Shown: positions 1 to 8,533 of the stretch, in pieces
Numbering within the stretch: the first letter of the stretch is position 1
Layout: the number at the start of each line of letters is the position of its first letter
Source of the DNA: Fen-1254 sp963778945
GTDB lineage: Bacteria; Bacteroidota; Ignavibacteria; UBA10030
Assembly: GCA_963778945.1 (NCBI GenBank)
Contig: CAVZWL010000021.1
Coordinates: 124,001-188,000, forward strand
Length of the DNA: 64,000 nucleotides
Direction: 5' to 3'
Notes under the pieces: generated by a model
Told to the model about the DNA's origin: nothing
Database searches by the model: none
The model's input: the letters and a program-made list of their open reading frames with translations, nothing else
Made by a program: the position numbers and the translations under genes

Positions 1-39
1 AAGGACTTTCGCTGCGGTTACTTTTCTTATCTTTGCCAT
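1..39 (-). CDS. N-terminal fragment of HipA-like toxin kinase (partial)
   Basis: Only the first 13 codons are in the window (reading MAKIRKVTAAKVL), starting from an ATG two bases after the stop of the HipB-like gene. In HipBA modules the small XRE antitoxin gene is followed at once by the HipA serine/threonine kinase toxin, so position is the main argument. Thirteen residues cannot prove the family. The gene runs off the left edge. Confidence 0.5.
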   Translation of the reverse strand, partial: MAKIRKVTAAKVL

Positions 40-41
40 TT

Positions 42-371
42 CTATTTTCCTTTCTCAATTGGTCGTCCTCGTCGACCCGTTGCTTCCCGTCTTTGTTGTC
101 CTGAGAGTTTTGCAAGCTGCACAGGGCTTACACCTGGCTCTGGAAGAAATAAATCCAGTTGATCGATTTTTCCGAGAACGCGAAGAATCTTAATCATGCT
201 GCCAAGTGTGCATCCCCTTCCATTTTCTAAACTTGTCAGAACAATTCGATCTATTCCAGCGCGCTGTGCAAGTTCAGATTGAGTCACATTCTGATTGAGT
301 CGCTGCCTCCTTATTCTCTCACCTAATAAATCGAGGATTGCCAAATCATTCATTTCGCCAAAGCTTTTCAT
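42..371 (-). CDS. HipB-like XRE-family antitoxin / autorepressor
   Basis: A 109-residue DNA-binding protein. Residues about 16-70 form an XRE helix-turn-helix, with the run TQSELAQRAGIDRIVLTSLE as recognition region, followed by the LPEPGVSPVQL tail typical of HipB-like regulators; the C-terminus is basic. I start it at the ATG at 371 rather than 33 bases further upstream, because AAGGAAAG lies just before it and the promoter at 395-423 would otherwise overlap the coding region. The following gene begins two bases after its stop, so the pair is translationally coupled. Inferred role: neutralises a HipA kinase and represses its own operon through the palindromes at 432-488. The exact toxin family is unproven because the partner is cut off. 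Confidence 0.8.
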   Translation of the reverse strand: MKSFGEMNDLAILDLLGERIRRQRLNQNVTQSELAQRAGIDRIVLTSLENGRGCTLGSMIKILRVLGKIDQLDLFLPEPGVSPVQLAKLSGQQRREATGRRGRPIEKGK

Positions 372-394
372 TTTTCTTTCCTTGAATTTGATCA

Positions 395-423
395 AATATA
401 GCATAAGAGTATTTATTTGTCAA
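395..423 (-). promoter_or_regulatory. Sigma70-like promoter of the hipBA-type operon
   Basis: On the minus strand a perfect TTGACA -35 box (418-423) is followed by a 17-base spacer and a TATATT -10 box (395-400). The start codon at 371 lies about 17 bases beyond the expected transcription start, with an AAGGAAAG ribosome-binding site between. The consensus match is unusually good for a bacterium with Bacteroidota-like features. Confidence 0.7.
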
Positions 424-431
424 GCTAATAC

Positions 432-447
432 GCTGTATTTATACAGC
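432..447. promoter_or_regulatory. Palindromic operator 1 upstream of hipB-like gene
   Basis: A perfect inverted repeat, GCTGTAT and ATACAGC around a 2-base TT centre, eight bases upstream of the -35 box. It shares 14 of 16 bases with the second site at 473-488, as expected for binding sites of a dimeric XRE repressor. Confidence 0.65.
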
Positions 448-472
448 TTAATATTGGTTTATAGTATAATAT

Positions 473-488
473 GCTATAATTATACAGC
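473..488. promoter_or_regulatory. Palindromic operator 2 upstream of hipB-like gene
   Basis: This is the imperfect twin of operator 1: the ATACAGC half is identical and the other half reads GCTATAA. It starts 41 bases from operator 1, close to four helical turns, so two dimers could bind the same DNA face. Whether repression works by looping or by covering a second promoter cannot be told from sequence. Confidence 0.55.
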
Positions 489-593
489 ATATTATAAAAT
501 TATAAACGAAAAAATTAAAGTGTTGTATAGAACGGCAAGTTTTCGCTCACTAAACTATTTTATCTTTTTATCAACGGAATTTGGGCCATCCTC

Positions 594-672
594 CCACCTT
601 GGAAAGGTGGTCATAAAATACTCGTATTCCCTAACAAATATTGTGGTTATTGAGGACACCTTTCCAAGGTGT
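594..672. repeat. Inverted pair of ACCTT/AAGGT palindromes
   Basis: CACCTTGGAAAGGTG at 595-609 is repeated in inverted orientation at 657-671, and each copy is itself nearly palindromic. The same motif type recurs at 41762-41793 and 47232-47269, always outside or at the end of genes. Possibly a REP-like element or transcript-end hairpin. Confidence 0.55.
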
Positions 673-688
673 CAACCGGTAAAAAACG

Positions 689-975
689 AAACGCAAATCA
701 GAATATAGAATTCAGGATTGTCTTTTACCATTTGTTCCCCCGGCAGACATTCTTAAAAACTGGCAAGATGGAGTAAAGCAAAACATCATTCCAACTCAAA
801 ATACGATATTTGAGGGATTTTACATTATCCTTTTTTTAGAAGGACAAATGAGAGAAGCTTTGCATCCGAAAACAATTATGGCCGCGGTCAATGAACGCGT
901 AGTGTTCCCGACATCACCGATGTCGGCTACAGAATTTCAATCCATGCCGGAGTCATCCGCTTTGGAAAGGAGGCC
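689..975. other. Gap without a recognised gene; possible decayed ORF
   Basis: Within the larger gap 489-975 no gene is recognised. From about 711 to 963 a plus-strand frame stays open for some 84 codons, ending MSATEFQSMPES...ERRP before TGA, but it has no clear start or ribosome-binding site and matches no family I know. It leads directly into the broken barrel gene at 976, so it may be part of the same decayed locus. Confidence 0.3.
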
Positions 976-1622
976 GTGATAATATTCAGAATATATAAGG
1001 CAGTTGTCACTATCCTTTTATTTCTTGCCGTTTGTATTACGACAGGATACGCCCAGATAGATGTAAATTATGGAGTCAAAGGAGGATTAAACTGCTCGAC
1101 ATTTAATGGGAATTCGAATTGGACAACCCAATACGCTGTAGGAGGATTTGTTGAGTTTCAATACGCAGCGATTTCTATACAGCCGGAAATCCTCTATAGT
1201 GTGAAAGGGGATAAGAGTATTGATGATCAATCGGTACATAATAAATACACCGCCATACTCTCCCATCTATTACACCATCGTTCATACCAGCACACTTACT
1301 TACCTCGATGTTCCTGTGCTTATCAAGTTTCATCTTCATTTGCCTGCTATGATATCATCCTTATTCATCGGACCCTCTTTTGGATTTCTCTTGAGTGCGA
1401 ATGATCACGCGGAGGGGTTCGGCAGTACAACAAACACAGATAAAAAGAACATCTTCCCAAAAAATGATATAGGATTAGTTTTGGGGACTGGGATTGACAT
1501 TCCTTATCGGTACTTTTAAAATCACATTTGATGCACGATACGACATCGGATTGTCTACTCTTGATCCTTATGTTGGAATGTTTAATCGGGTCTTTTCAAT
1601 TTACGTTGGTATTAAGCTGTAA
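976..1622 (+). pseudogene. Frameshifted porin-family outer membrane beta-barrel protein
   Basis: Three successive frames together read like one small outer-membrane barrel of the OMP_b-brl_2 type. Frame one (GTG start at 976, AGGAGG just upstream) gives a signal peptide ending YAQ, then VNYGVKGGLN and SIQPEILYSVKG. The second frame, from about 1220-1290, gives TYLDVPVLIKF and NDIGLVLGTGIDI. The third, after about 1500, gives FDARYDIGLSTLDPY and ends SIYVGIKL at a TAA at 1620-1622. The typical spacing of these motifs is kept, so about 215 residues were once encoded. Two indels make it non-functional as written, unless they are sequencing errors. No partner genes are nearby. Confidence 0.7.
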
Positions 1623-1690
1623 TGCTATCTTCTTTTTCTCAAAATGAACCACTCAACAAGAATACGCTTTTCGATGCCTTATTCTTCCCC

Positions 1691-1882
1691 TGCTATTTAC
1701 AATTCATTATTGACCATTTACCGTTCTCAGTTTACCATTTTCTGTTCTCCAAATTGAATCCCACTGACGCGTAATAACATTTTCAGGCCCGCCTACATGA
1801 CTTGGTCAGCAGTCGGCGTCGCCGCAATGCGGGCAGGCCTCCGGCTACTATTTACTATTCACCATTTACCATTCACTATCTC
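1691..1882. repeat. Heptad repeat tracts flanking a mosaic repeat element
   Basis: Positions 1691-1760 and 1847-1882 are tandem arrays of degenerate 7-base units such as GACCATT, TACCGTT, CTATTTA and CCATTCA. Between them lies the filled form of a mosaic element (1742-1848): a left arm starting CTGTTCTCCAAATTG, a 50-base GC-rich insert bounded by CAGGCC direct repeats, and a right arm CCTCCGGCTA. The tract runs up to the stop codon of the acetyl-CoA synthetase gene. Confidence 0.75.
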
Positions 1883-3775
1883 TTAGTCTTCCAGCGTCAT
1901 AATGTCTTTCGGTTCCTGACCCAGCGCCCGCGCTTTCAGTACGCGGCGCATGATTTTTCCGCTTCGGGTTTTGGGCAGCGAATCGACGAATGTAATCTGC
2001 TCCGGTTTTGCAATGGGACCCATCTCGTGTGACACATGCGCGCGCAGTTCCTCCAATAATTTTTCGGTCTTATCGATACCCGCCTTGAGTATAACGTACG
2101 TATGTATGGCGTTTCCTTTGATCTCGTGCGGAAGTCCGATTGCTGCAGCTTCTGCAACGGCAGGATGACTGACTAATGCGCTTTCGATTTCCGCCGTTCC
2201 CAGACGGTAGCCGGAGACTTTAATCACATCGTCCACGCGTCCGATTATCCAGTAGTAGCCGTCCTCATCGCGGCGCGCGGAATCGCCCGTTAAATAATAT
2301 CCCGGAAATTTGCTCCAGTATTGACTGACATACCGGTCAGGGTCATTGTATATCGTTCGCATCATGGCCGGCCACGGCGTCTTAATAACTAAATATCCCT
2401 CTTCATTCGCTGCAACCGGTTTTCCATCTTCGTTCAGTATATCCATTTCAACTCCCGGGTATGGACGCGTGCCGGATCCCGGTTTCAACGGAACCGACGG
2501 AACTGGCGTTACCATGAACATGCCGGTCTCCGTCTGCCACCATGTATCCATAATCGGACACCGTCCCTTGCCAATGACGCGATGATACCATTTCCACGCT
2601 TCCGGATTAATCGGTTCTCCGACCGACCCGAGCAGCCGGAGCGATGAAAGATCGTGCCGGTTCGGCCATGCTTCGCCGAATCGCATTAATCCGCGAATCG
2701 CTGTCGGCGCGGTGTATAAAATATTGATTCCATATCGCTCGATCATCTGCCACCAGCGGTTAGGAAACGGAAATGTCGGAGCGCCTTCGTACATAAACGA
2801 AGTTGCACCGTTGAGCAGCGGACCGTAAACGATATAGCTGTGACCCGTAATCCAGCCCGGATCCGCGGCGCACCAGTAGCGGTCCTCTTCCTGAATATCG
2901 AAGACATATTTGAATGTGGAGTAAGTCCCAACCATATAACCGCCGTGCGTGTGCAGAATGGCTTTCGGACGGCCTGTCGTGCCCGAGGTGTAGAGAAGAA
3001 AAAGCGGATCTTCCGCATCGACAATTTCCACGCTGGATTGGTTGTTGGCTATCGGCAGGTTCATCAATTCGTGAAGCCACATGTCTCGTCCCGATTCCAT
3101 AGAAACCGGTTCACCTGTGCGTTTTACAACGAGTACGCTTTCAACTGTCGCAGCGCGCTGCAAAGCGTCGTCGGCAATGGATTTAAGCGGAACGATTTTT
3201 CCGCGCTGGTATGCGCCGTCTGCAACTATGAGCACTTTCGATTGACTGTCCTCGAGCCGTTCGTGCAGCGCCTCGACTGTAAATCCGCCGTAGACAACCG
3301 AATGAACCGCGCCGATTCTTGCGCAGGCGAGCATCCCTATGACCAGCTCCGGAATGCGTCCCATGTACAGCGTCACACGGTCGCCTTTTTGCACTCCAAG
3401 ACTTCGCAGCACATTGGCAAACTTGCATGTCTCGCGCCATAAAGCAAAGTAAGAAAAGGACTGAAACTCTCCTTTCTCTCCTTCCCACAGTAATGCAAGT
3501 TTATTCCGGTGCGCCGTTTTGATATGGCGGTCCAGACAATTGTAGGCGATGTTGGTCTTGCCGCCGGTAAACCATTGATAGAACGGTTTTTTTGAATCTT
3601 CCAGGACTTTTTCCCATGGCGCGAACCAGTGCAGTTCGCCTGCTTCCTTTGCCCAAAACCCCTGCAGGTCGTGCGCAGCTTCGGTCCGGATTTTTTCCCA
3701 GTCCCGAACGCGTGCGGCATCCAGCACTTCATCCGATGGATAAAAAACTTCGCCTGTCAGTGTTTTGTTTGCCAT
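1883..3775 (-). CDS. acs: Acetyl-CoA synthetase (AMP-forming)
   Basis: A 630-residue enzyme that activates acetate to acetyl-CoA through acetyl-AMP in the cytosol; the length is normal for the family. An N-terminal ACAS region comes first (about 20-80). The AMP-binding P-loop YTSGTTGRPKAILHT lies near residues 262-276, followed by the DTWWQTETG substrate motif, the YLTGDSARRDEDGYYWIIGR hinge region and the C-terminal PKTRSGKIMRR with the lysine (about 607) that is acetylated to switch the enzyme off in characterised homologues. The ATG at 3775 follows AAAGGAAA. It is a single-gene unit between repeat-filled gaps. Propionyl-CoA synthetase is an alternative, but DTWWQTETG fits acetate better. 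Confidence 0.95.
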   Translation of the reverse strand: MANKTLTGEVFYPSDEVLDAARVRDWEKIRTEAAHDLQGFWAKEAGELHWFAPWEKVLEDSKKPFYQWFTGGKTNIAYNCLDRHIKTAHRNKLALLWEGEKGEFQSFSYFALWRETCKFANVLRSLGVQKGDRVTLYMGRIPELVIGMLACARIGAVHSVVYGGFTVEALHERLEDSQSKVLIVADGAYQRGKIVPLKSIADDALQRAATVESVLVVKRTGEPVSMESGRDMWLHELMNLPIANNQSSVEIVDAEDPLFLLYTSGTTGRPKAILHTHGGYMVGTYSTFKYVFDIQEEDRYWCAADPGWITGHSYIVYGPLLNGATSFMYEGAPTFPFPNRWWQMIERYGINILYTAPTAIRGLMRFGEAWPNRHDLSSLRLLGSVGEPINPEAWKWYHRVIGKGRCPIMDTWWQTETGMFMVTPVPSVPLKPGSGTRPYPGVEMDILNEDGKPVAANEEGYLVIKTPWPAMMRTIYNDPDRYVSQYWSKFPGYYLTGDSARRDEDGYYWIIGRVDDVIKVSGYRLGTAEIESALVSHPAVAEAAAIGLPHEIKGNAIHTYVILKAGIDKTEKLLEELRAHVSHEMGPIAKPEQITFVDSLPKTRSGKIMRRVLKARALGQEPKDIMTLED

Positions 3776-3877
3776 GGCTGTTTTTCCTTTAGCTGATGAT
3801 TTGAATTCGAATTTTCAGAAAATTCTGCTTTTGTGCGGCATAAAGGATTAACAGCGGCTTGAAAAAGATGGTTCCAG

Positions 3878-3989
3878 CGAAGAATTCAGAATGAAGAATT
3901 CAGATCGAAGAATGAGATTGAAGAATTGAGAATGGAGAATGTAATGCGCGTGTGCCTGCCCGCCGCACATAATATTTACTATGGCAGGC
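3878..3989. repeat. Heptad array (AGAATTC class) plus GC hairpin
   Basis: The 351-base gap between acs and typA contains a 7-base periodic array (3878-3941) with units such as TTCAGAA and TGAAGAA. It is followed by a hairpin with arms GCCTGCC and GGCAGGC (3954-3989) that matches the ends of the GC-rich core repeats elsewhere in the window. No gene is visible in the gap. Confidence 0.7.
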
Positions 3990-4126
3990 GTCGATGACTT
4001 TGGTTTTGTGGTGTGCCGGGAGTGCGTTCGTTTCCGGTTGAAAACAAATCTGAAAACTCCCGGCGAAAACAATACAAACAGGCGATTTATATTTTCGGTC
4101 CGGAAAACAAAGCTGAATACGTTTTC

Positions 4127-5977
4127 CTAATCTTCCATCGCTTCCACTTTTTTCTTTGACATGCGGTTGCGGTCGTTATGATCGAGATATCTTTTCCGCA
4201 GGCGGATCGATTTCGGCGTCACTTCGACAAGCTCGTCGTCGGCAATCCATTCGGTCGCCTGTTCGAGCGTAAGCATTCTTGGCGGCTCCAGACGCACGGC
4301 TTCATCCGAACCCGAAGCGCGCATATTGGTCAACTGCTTCGATTTGCAGACATTGACCACCATATCGTACTCGCGCGAATTCTCGCCGACAATCATCCCT
4401 GCATATACATGAACTCCCGGTTCGATAAAAAACGTGCTTCTTTCCTGCAGCTTCCACATTCCGTATGCAACCGATGTGCCGTCTTCGAGCGCAATAAGCG
4501 CGCCGCGGGACCGCGTGCTGAGGTCTCCTTTGTACGGTTCATAGCCGTGGAAATTGTGGTGCAGAATACCGGTGCCTTTGGTCTGCGTCATAAACTCGGA
4601 ACGGAACCCGATGAGCCCGCGCGCAGGTACCAGAAATTCAAGCCGTGTATTGCCCATGTTCTGAATCATGCTTTTTAATGTGCCTTTACGCTGGCCGATG
4701 TTTTCCATCACCACACCAACGAATTCGTCCGGCACATCGATGATCACCTGTTCGATCGGTTCGCAGGTTACATCGGCAATTCGTTTCAGAATAACTTCCG
4801 GCCGCGAAACCTGAAACTCATATCCTTCCCGCCGCATGGTTTCAATCAGAACGCCAAGGTGCAATTCACCGCGCCCGCTGACCTTGAAAACATCCGGAGA
4901 ATCGGTCAGCTCCACTCGCAGGCTTACATTGGAGCGGAGTTCCCGCGCCAGGCGCTCGCCCAGGTGGCGGGTAGTAACATATTTTCCTTCCAGACCGGCA
5001 AAGGGGGAATTGTTGACGACAAAATTCATGGAAAGCGTCGGCTCTTCGATGGAGACGAACGCCATAGGCGCCGGATCTGCTGCATCGGCAATCGTCTCGC
5101 CGATATCGACATCTTCCATACCGGCAAGCGCAATGATATCGCCCGTCACCGCCTCTTCGACTTCCATCCGCTTCAATCCCTGAAACGTATAGATTTTCGT
5201 GACGCGGGCGTCGTCGACAACACCGTCCCGGTGCACGATTTTCATGGGCGAACCCATCTTGATGATACCGCGCGAGATGCGTCCGATACCCAGACGGCCC
5301 AGATAATCGTTGTAATCGATCGTCGTTACAAGCATCTGGAACGGACCCGCAATATCTCCGGAAGGAGGCGGAACCCTGGCCAGAATAGCTTCGAACAACG
5401 GTTCAAGATTTGTGCTTTCATCTTCAAGTTCGCGTTTGGCAATACCCTGTTTTGCAATGCAATAAATTGTGGGAAAATCGAGCTGCTTGTCGGTAGCGCC
5501 GAGGGACAGGAAAAGTTCGAAAACCTCATCCAGCACTTCGTGCGCACGCGCGTCTTTGCGGTCGATTTTATTGATAATGACGATAGGGTGAAGATCGAGT
5601 TCGAGAGATTTCTTCAAAACAAATTTCGTTCCCGGCAGCGGACCTTCCGCCGCATCGACCAGCAATAAAACGCCGTCTACCATTTTAAGCGTTCGTTCGA
5701 CTTCTCCGGAAAAATCGGAGTGACCCGGAGTGTCGACAATATTGATTTTATAGAGAACGCCGTCCGAATGTTTTTTATAAAACACAGCGGTGTTTTTTGC
5801 CAGAATGGTAATGCCCCGTTCGCGTTCGATATCGTTGGAATCCATGACGCGTGTGACAAGATCCTGATTAGCCCGGAACGTTCCGGTCTGCCGCAGCATA
5901 TAGTCGACAAGCGTTGTCTTGCCGTGATCGACGTGTGCGATAATAGCTATATTGCGGATATGTGCTGAATTATACAT
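4127..5977 (-). CDS. typA: Ribosome-associated GTPase TypA/BipA
   Basis: A 616-residue translational GTPase related to EF-G that binds 70S ribosomes and helps large-subunit assembly under stress or cold. The G domain carries AHVDHGKTTLVD (P-loop, about 14-25), RGITI (switch), DTPGHSDF and NKIDR. It is followed by the beta-barrel domain, the EF-G III/V-like domains and the BipA-specific C-terminal domain with RSRGALIALEDG and KELTNMRASG-like (here KQLTNMRASG). Length and motif order match the family exactly. A monocistronic gene, with two hairpins about 80-180 bases upstream that end the neighbouring unit. Confidence 0.97.
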   Translation of the reverse strand: MYNSAHIRNIAIIAHVDHGKTTLVDYMLRQTGTFRANQDLVTRVMDSNDIERERGITILAKNTAVFYKKHSDGVLYKINIVDTPGHSDFSGEVERTLKMVDGVLLLVDAAEGPLPGTKFVLKKSLELDLHPIVIINKIDRKDARAHEVLDEVFELFLSLGATDKQLDFPTIYCIAKQGIAKRELEDESTNLEPLFEAILARVPPPSGDIAGPFQMLVTTIDYNDYLGRLGIGRISRGIIKMGSPMKIVHRDGVVDDARVTKIYTFQGLKRMEVEEAVTGDIIALAGMEDVDIGETIADAADPAPMAFVSIEEPTLSMNFVVNNSPFAGLEGKYVTTRHLGERLARELRSNVSLRVELTDSPDVFKVSGRGELHLGVLIETMRREGYEFQVSRPEVILKRIADVTCEPIEQVIIDVPDEFVGVVMENIGQRKGTLKSMIQNMGNTRLEFLVPARGLIGFRSEFMTQTKGTGILHHNFHGYEPYKGDLSTRSRGALIALEDGTSVAYGMWKLQERSTFFIEPGVHVYAGMIVGENSREYDMVVNVCKSKQLTNMRASGSDEAVRLEPPRMLTLEQATEWIADDELVEVTPKSIRLRKRYLDHNDRNRMSKKKVEAMED

Positions 5978-6059
5978 CGTCCCTCTTCAATGCTCTCATG
6001 AAATTAGTTTCTCTCTTCAAAGGGAACCATAAAACCGGTTACCGTTCAAAAATAAAAAT

Positions 6060-6087
6060 GCCTCAGCTGTGATTCTCATCCTGAGGC
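6060..6087 (-). terminator. Rho-independent terminator (distal)
   Basis: The arms GCCTCAG and CTGAGGC, followed on the minus strand by ATTTTTATTTTT, form a strong terminator. It lies downstream of the envelope gene 6190-7230 and upstream of typA. Confidence 0.75.
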
Positions 6088-6129
6088 CTTCCTTTAAATA
6101 AGATACGGAATTTTAGGCAGAAATGAAAA

Positions 6130-6154
6130 GGCCGAACCCTGACGGAATTCGGCC
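6130..6154 (-). terminator. Rho-independent terminator (proximal)
   Basis: The arms GGCCGAA and TTCGGCC with an 11-base loop are followed on the minus strand by TTTTCATTTC. It lies 35 bases after the stop of the gene at 6190-7230, giving that unit two terminators in series. Confidence 0.65.
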
Positions 6155-6189
6155 CCTGAAAAAAAGGATGAAAAGTGGAATATTCTTCG

Positions 6190-7230
6190 TTATCGGAAAG
6201 AAATACCTGCTCCCGCAGCAATAACCGGTGTCGCTGCAAAGCTGTAATCCGCATGGATGTCCACGATCGACAGCAGGACGCTCAAACCGACGGTGACACG
6301 CGATGTGTTTTTACCATCGAATGTTTGTTCCGGTATCGTAAATGGAGTTTCTGTTCCGTCCGGTACTGTAAAGCTGCCGTTCATCTGATTCAATGTAACA
6401 GAAGCGCTTTCCATTTGGTATCCGCAATAGACTGTCAAGAATGAAAACGTCCTGCCCGCTTCTATACCGTATGCGGTTCCTTTTTCAGAAAAAATATCCT
6501 GATCGGCCGATGATTTGAAAGTCAGGTTTTGATTGGAAAAATGGACTGCAACATTGAGAGGCAGGAACGGCAGCCATTGACCGATATCGTACCGGAAACA
6601 ATAACCCAGATACGTATATCTTCCTGCATCGCCGGCCTGTACTGCGTTGATCGTCGGAACATAACGCACCATTGCTTCCAGTCCAAAAGGCAGTCCGACG
6701 GTGATTTGAGGCATGACAAGACCGACGCCGGGCATTGAGTATCCTCTTGGAATCGGGAAAAGAATGTCGCTGCCGTTATGTGCATTCCTGTATGTATTGT
6801 AATAAGAACTTTGCGGCCGCATATGAACGGCATTATCATTAATCGCACCGACAGCCGTAGCTGCGCCGGGAACAATTCCGTCGTAATCTGTATTTTTATA
6901 AAGACGTACCGTCCCCGCGCCGGACGGATTTCTGATGTCGACATAATCGGGCGTAATAAAATCGTACGTCTTATCGGCATCGGCAGTCATCACAGCCAAT
7001 TGCTTTATATCGATATCGAATCCAAGAAGATCATGCAGAGCGGCGGAATGATAAAACGTGGAATTTAAATCGGCCGCAAAGCCGGTCAGGAGCGGACTTA
7101 TATAATTCCGGACATTCTGATCGCCGACCCTGCTTAATTGTGAGGACAAATCCTGCTGTGCAGACGCATAACTGCTTGTCAGGAAAAGAATGCAGAGAAC
7201 AACCGGAAGATTTCGAATTATGGATTTCAT
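6190..7230 (-). CDS. Envelope protein, DUF6588-like family (paralog A)
   Basis: A 346-residue secreted or outer-membrane protein of unknown function. The start at 7230 is chosen over one 75 bases upstream because AAGGAGGT lies just before it and a signal peptide (NLPVVLCILFLTSSYASA) follows. The mature part shares a framework with the next gene: QLSRVGDQNVRNYISPLL, a FYHSAALHDLLGFDI motif, YLGYCFRYDIGQWLPF, SNQNLTFKSSADQDIFSEKG and a GTAYGIEAG-like strand, ending in GAGISFR. The alternating strands and aromatic C-terminus suggest a beta-barrel. The family name is from memory of similar Bacteroidota proteins. Each paralog has its own terminator, so they may be expressed separately. Confidence 0.7.
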   Translation of the reverse strand: MKSIIRNLPVVLCILFLTSSYASAQQDLSSQLSRVGDQNVRNYISPLLTGFAADLNSTFYHSAALHDLLGFDIDIKQLAVMTADADKTYDFITPDYVDIRNPSGAGTVRLYKNTDYDGIVPGAATAVGAINDNAVHMRPQSSYYNTYRNAHNGSDILFPIPRGYSMPGVGLVMPQITVGLPFGLEAMVRYVPTINAVQAGDAGRYTYLGYCFRYDIGQWLPFLPLNVAVHFSNQNLTFKSSADQDIFSEKGTAYGIEAGRTFSFLTVYCGYQMESASVTLNQMNGSFTVPDGTETPFTIPEQTFDGKNTSRVTVGLSVLLSIVDIHADYSFAATPVIAAGAGISFR

Positions 7231-7257
7231 AAGGTACCTCCTTACGCAAAAGCGTAA

Positions 7258-7291
7258 CGAAAAAAAAGGCCGGTCATGAAAAGCCGGCCTT
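7258..7291 (-). terminator. Rho-independent terminator between paralogs
   Basis: A perfect AAGGCCGG / CCGGCCTT stem with a 10-base loop is followed on the minus strand by a run of T. It ends the transcript of the gene at 7348-8361, just upstream of the ribosome-binding site of the next paralog. Confidence 0.85.
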
Positions 7292-7347
7292 CGAACCATA
7301 ATCATCGAATGGAAGGTTTTGTTAAAACCCTCTGATGGTTTAAAAAT

Positions 7348-8361
7348 TTATCGAATAGCAATACCTACGCCGAGATTTGCGACTGGTGTGGTACCAAAGC
7401 TATAATCTGCCTGAATGTTGAGAATCAGGAGCAGAAGATTCGCACCTACGGTAACCCGTGATTTATTGCTTCCGTTTATCGTGAATCCAGGAATATTCAC
7501 CTGAATAGGAGCGCCGGAAGAGTTATCAGTAAATGTATAATCGTTGAGCGTCATGCTCGAGCTTTCCAGCTGGAAGCCGCCGTACAATGTAAGTATAAAA
7601 AGCTTTTTGCTTACTTCGAAGCCGTATGCAGTTCCTTTGCCTGAAAAAATATCTGTATCGCTCTTAGATTTGAAATTGAGTTTCTGCGTCATAAAATGGA
7701 CGGCGATATTGACAGGGCACATTGGAATCCACTGATCGATGCTGTACCGTGCGCCGAATCCGGAGTAATTGAATTTTCCTTCGCTGCCGGCGGAGACCGT
7801 TGGTATATATCGGGCCATCACTTCGATTCCGAACGGTAAACCGAGAGCCAGTTGCGGCATCGGGAGCGGTACTGCTGGGATGTTAAATCCTCCCGGCATT
7901 GTCATAAGTGTCTGTCCGGCCGGGATGACTGTCACGCCGTTTACTATGTAAGGCGCTGTCGTTTTTATGACAGTTTCATTTCCATCACCAACAGCTGTTG
8001 GAGTTACAACCGATGCGGGATAGTGTGTTCCGGCTACGAGTGTTGCGGAATAGCCATTATAGTTATATGTGAATGTGCTTGGCATATTAAATGTAAAAGT
8101 CTTATCGCCGTCTGTAATTCGCGCTAATGCAAGATTGACGCCGATATCGAAGCCGAGAATGCTGTGCAAGTCAGCAGTGTGATATATACCCGTATTCAAA
8201 TCGTTTGCCCAGTTGCTCAGAAGCGGCGTTGTATAACCGATAGCTGCATCCTGTCCCATTTTCGACAATTGAGTCTGCAGATCCTGCGCCTGCATCAGAT
8301 TGGCGCCAAAACAGACGCACAGTAGAAGAACAGAAACTAATGTTTTTTTATAAAGGTCCAT
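7348..8361 (-). CDS. Envelope protein, DUF6588-like family (paralog B)
   Basis: A 337-residue paralog of the gene downstream. It has a GGAGGG ribosome-binding site, a signal peptide ending NLMQAQ, and the same framework: QTQLSKMGQDAAIGYTTPLL, GIYHTADLHSILGFDIGV, FGARYSIDQWIPM, VNIAVHFMTQKLNFKS, DIFSGKGTAYGFE, ending NLGVGIAIR. It probably forms an outer-membrane barrel; the substrate is unknown. Residues about 95-165 differ most from paralog A, so diversification of exposed loops after tandem duplication is likely. Family name as for paralog A. Confidence 0.7.
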   Translation of the reverse strand: MDLYKKTLVSVLLLCVCFGANLMQAQDLQTQLSKMGQDAAIGYTTPLLSNWANDLNTGIYHTADLHSILGFDIGVNLALARITDGDKTFTFNMPSTFTYNYNGYSATLVAGTHYPASVVTPTAVGDGNETVIKTTAPYIVNGVTVIPAGQTLMTMPGGFNIPAVPLPMPQLALGLPFGIEVMARYIPTVSAGSEGKFNYSGFGARYSIDQWIPMCPVNIAVHFMTQKLNFKSKSDTDIFSGKGTAYGFEVSKKLFILTLYGGFQLESSSMTLNDYTFTDNSSGAPIQVNIPGFTINGSNKSRVTVGANLLLLILNIQADYSFGTTPVANLGVGIAIR

Positions 8362-8533
8362 GGTACCCTCCGTATGGTGGATATTTTTGAGTGTGATTTA
8401 ATGCCTTTTAATAATATAAAGAAAAATATAGAAGAAGTCGTTTTCAGAATCAACTTTTATTTTTTCTTTATTTCCAATATGTGTCTTGACGCACAATTCC
8501 AGACATTCAAGAAGGACGCTCTTCTGCGCGTGC

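Noticed and set aside
4859..5668. A 269-codon open frame on the plus strand within typA.
   Set aside because: It is the antisense shadow of the TypA GTPase, whose motifs are complete.
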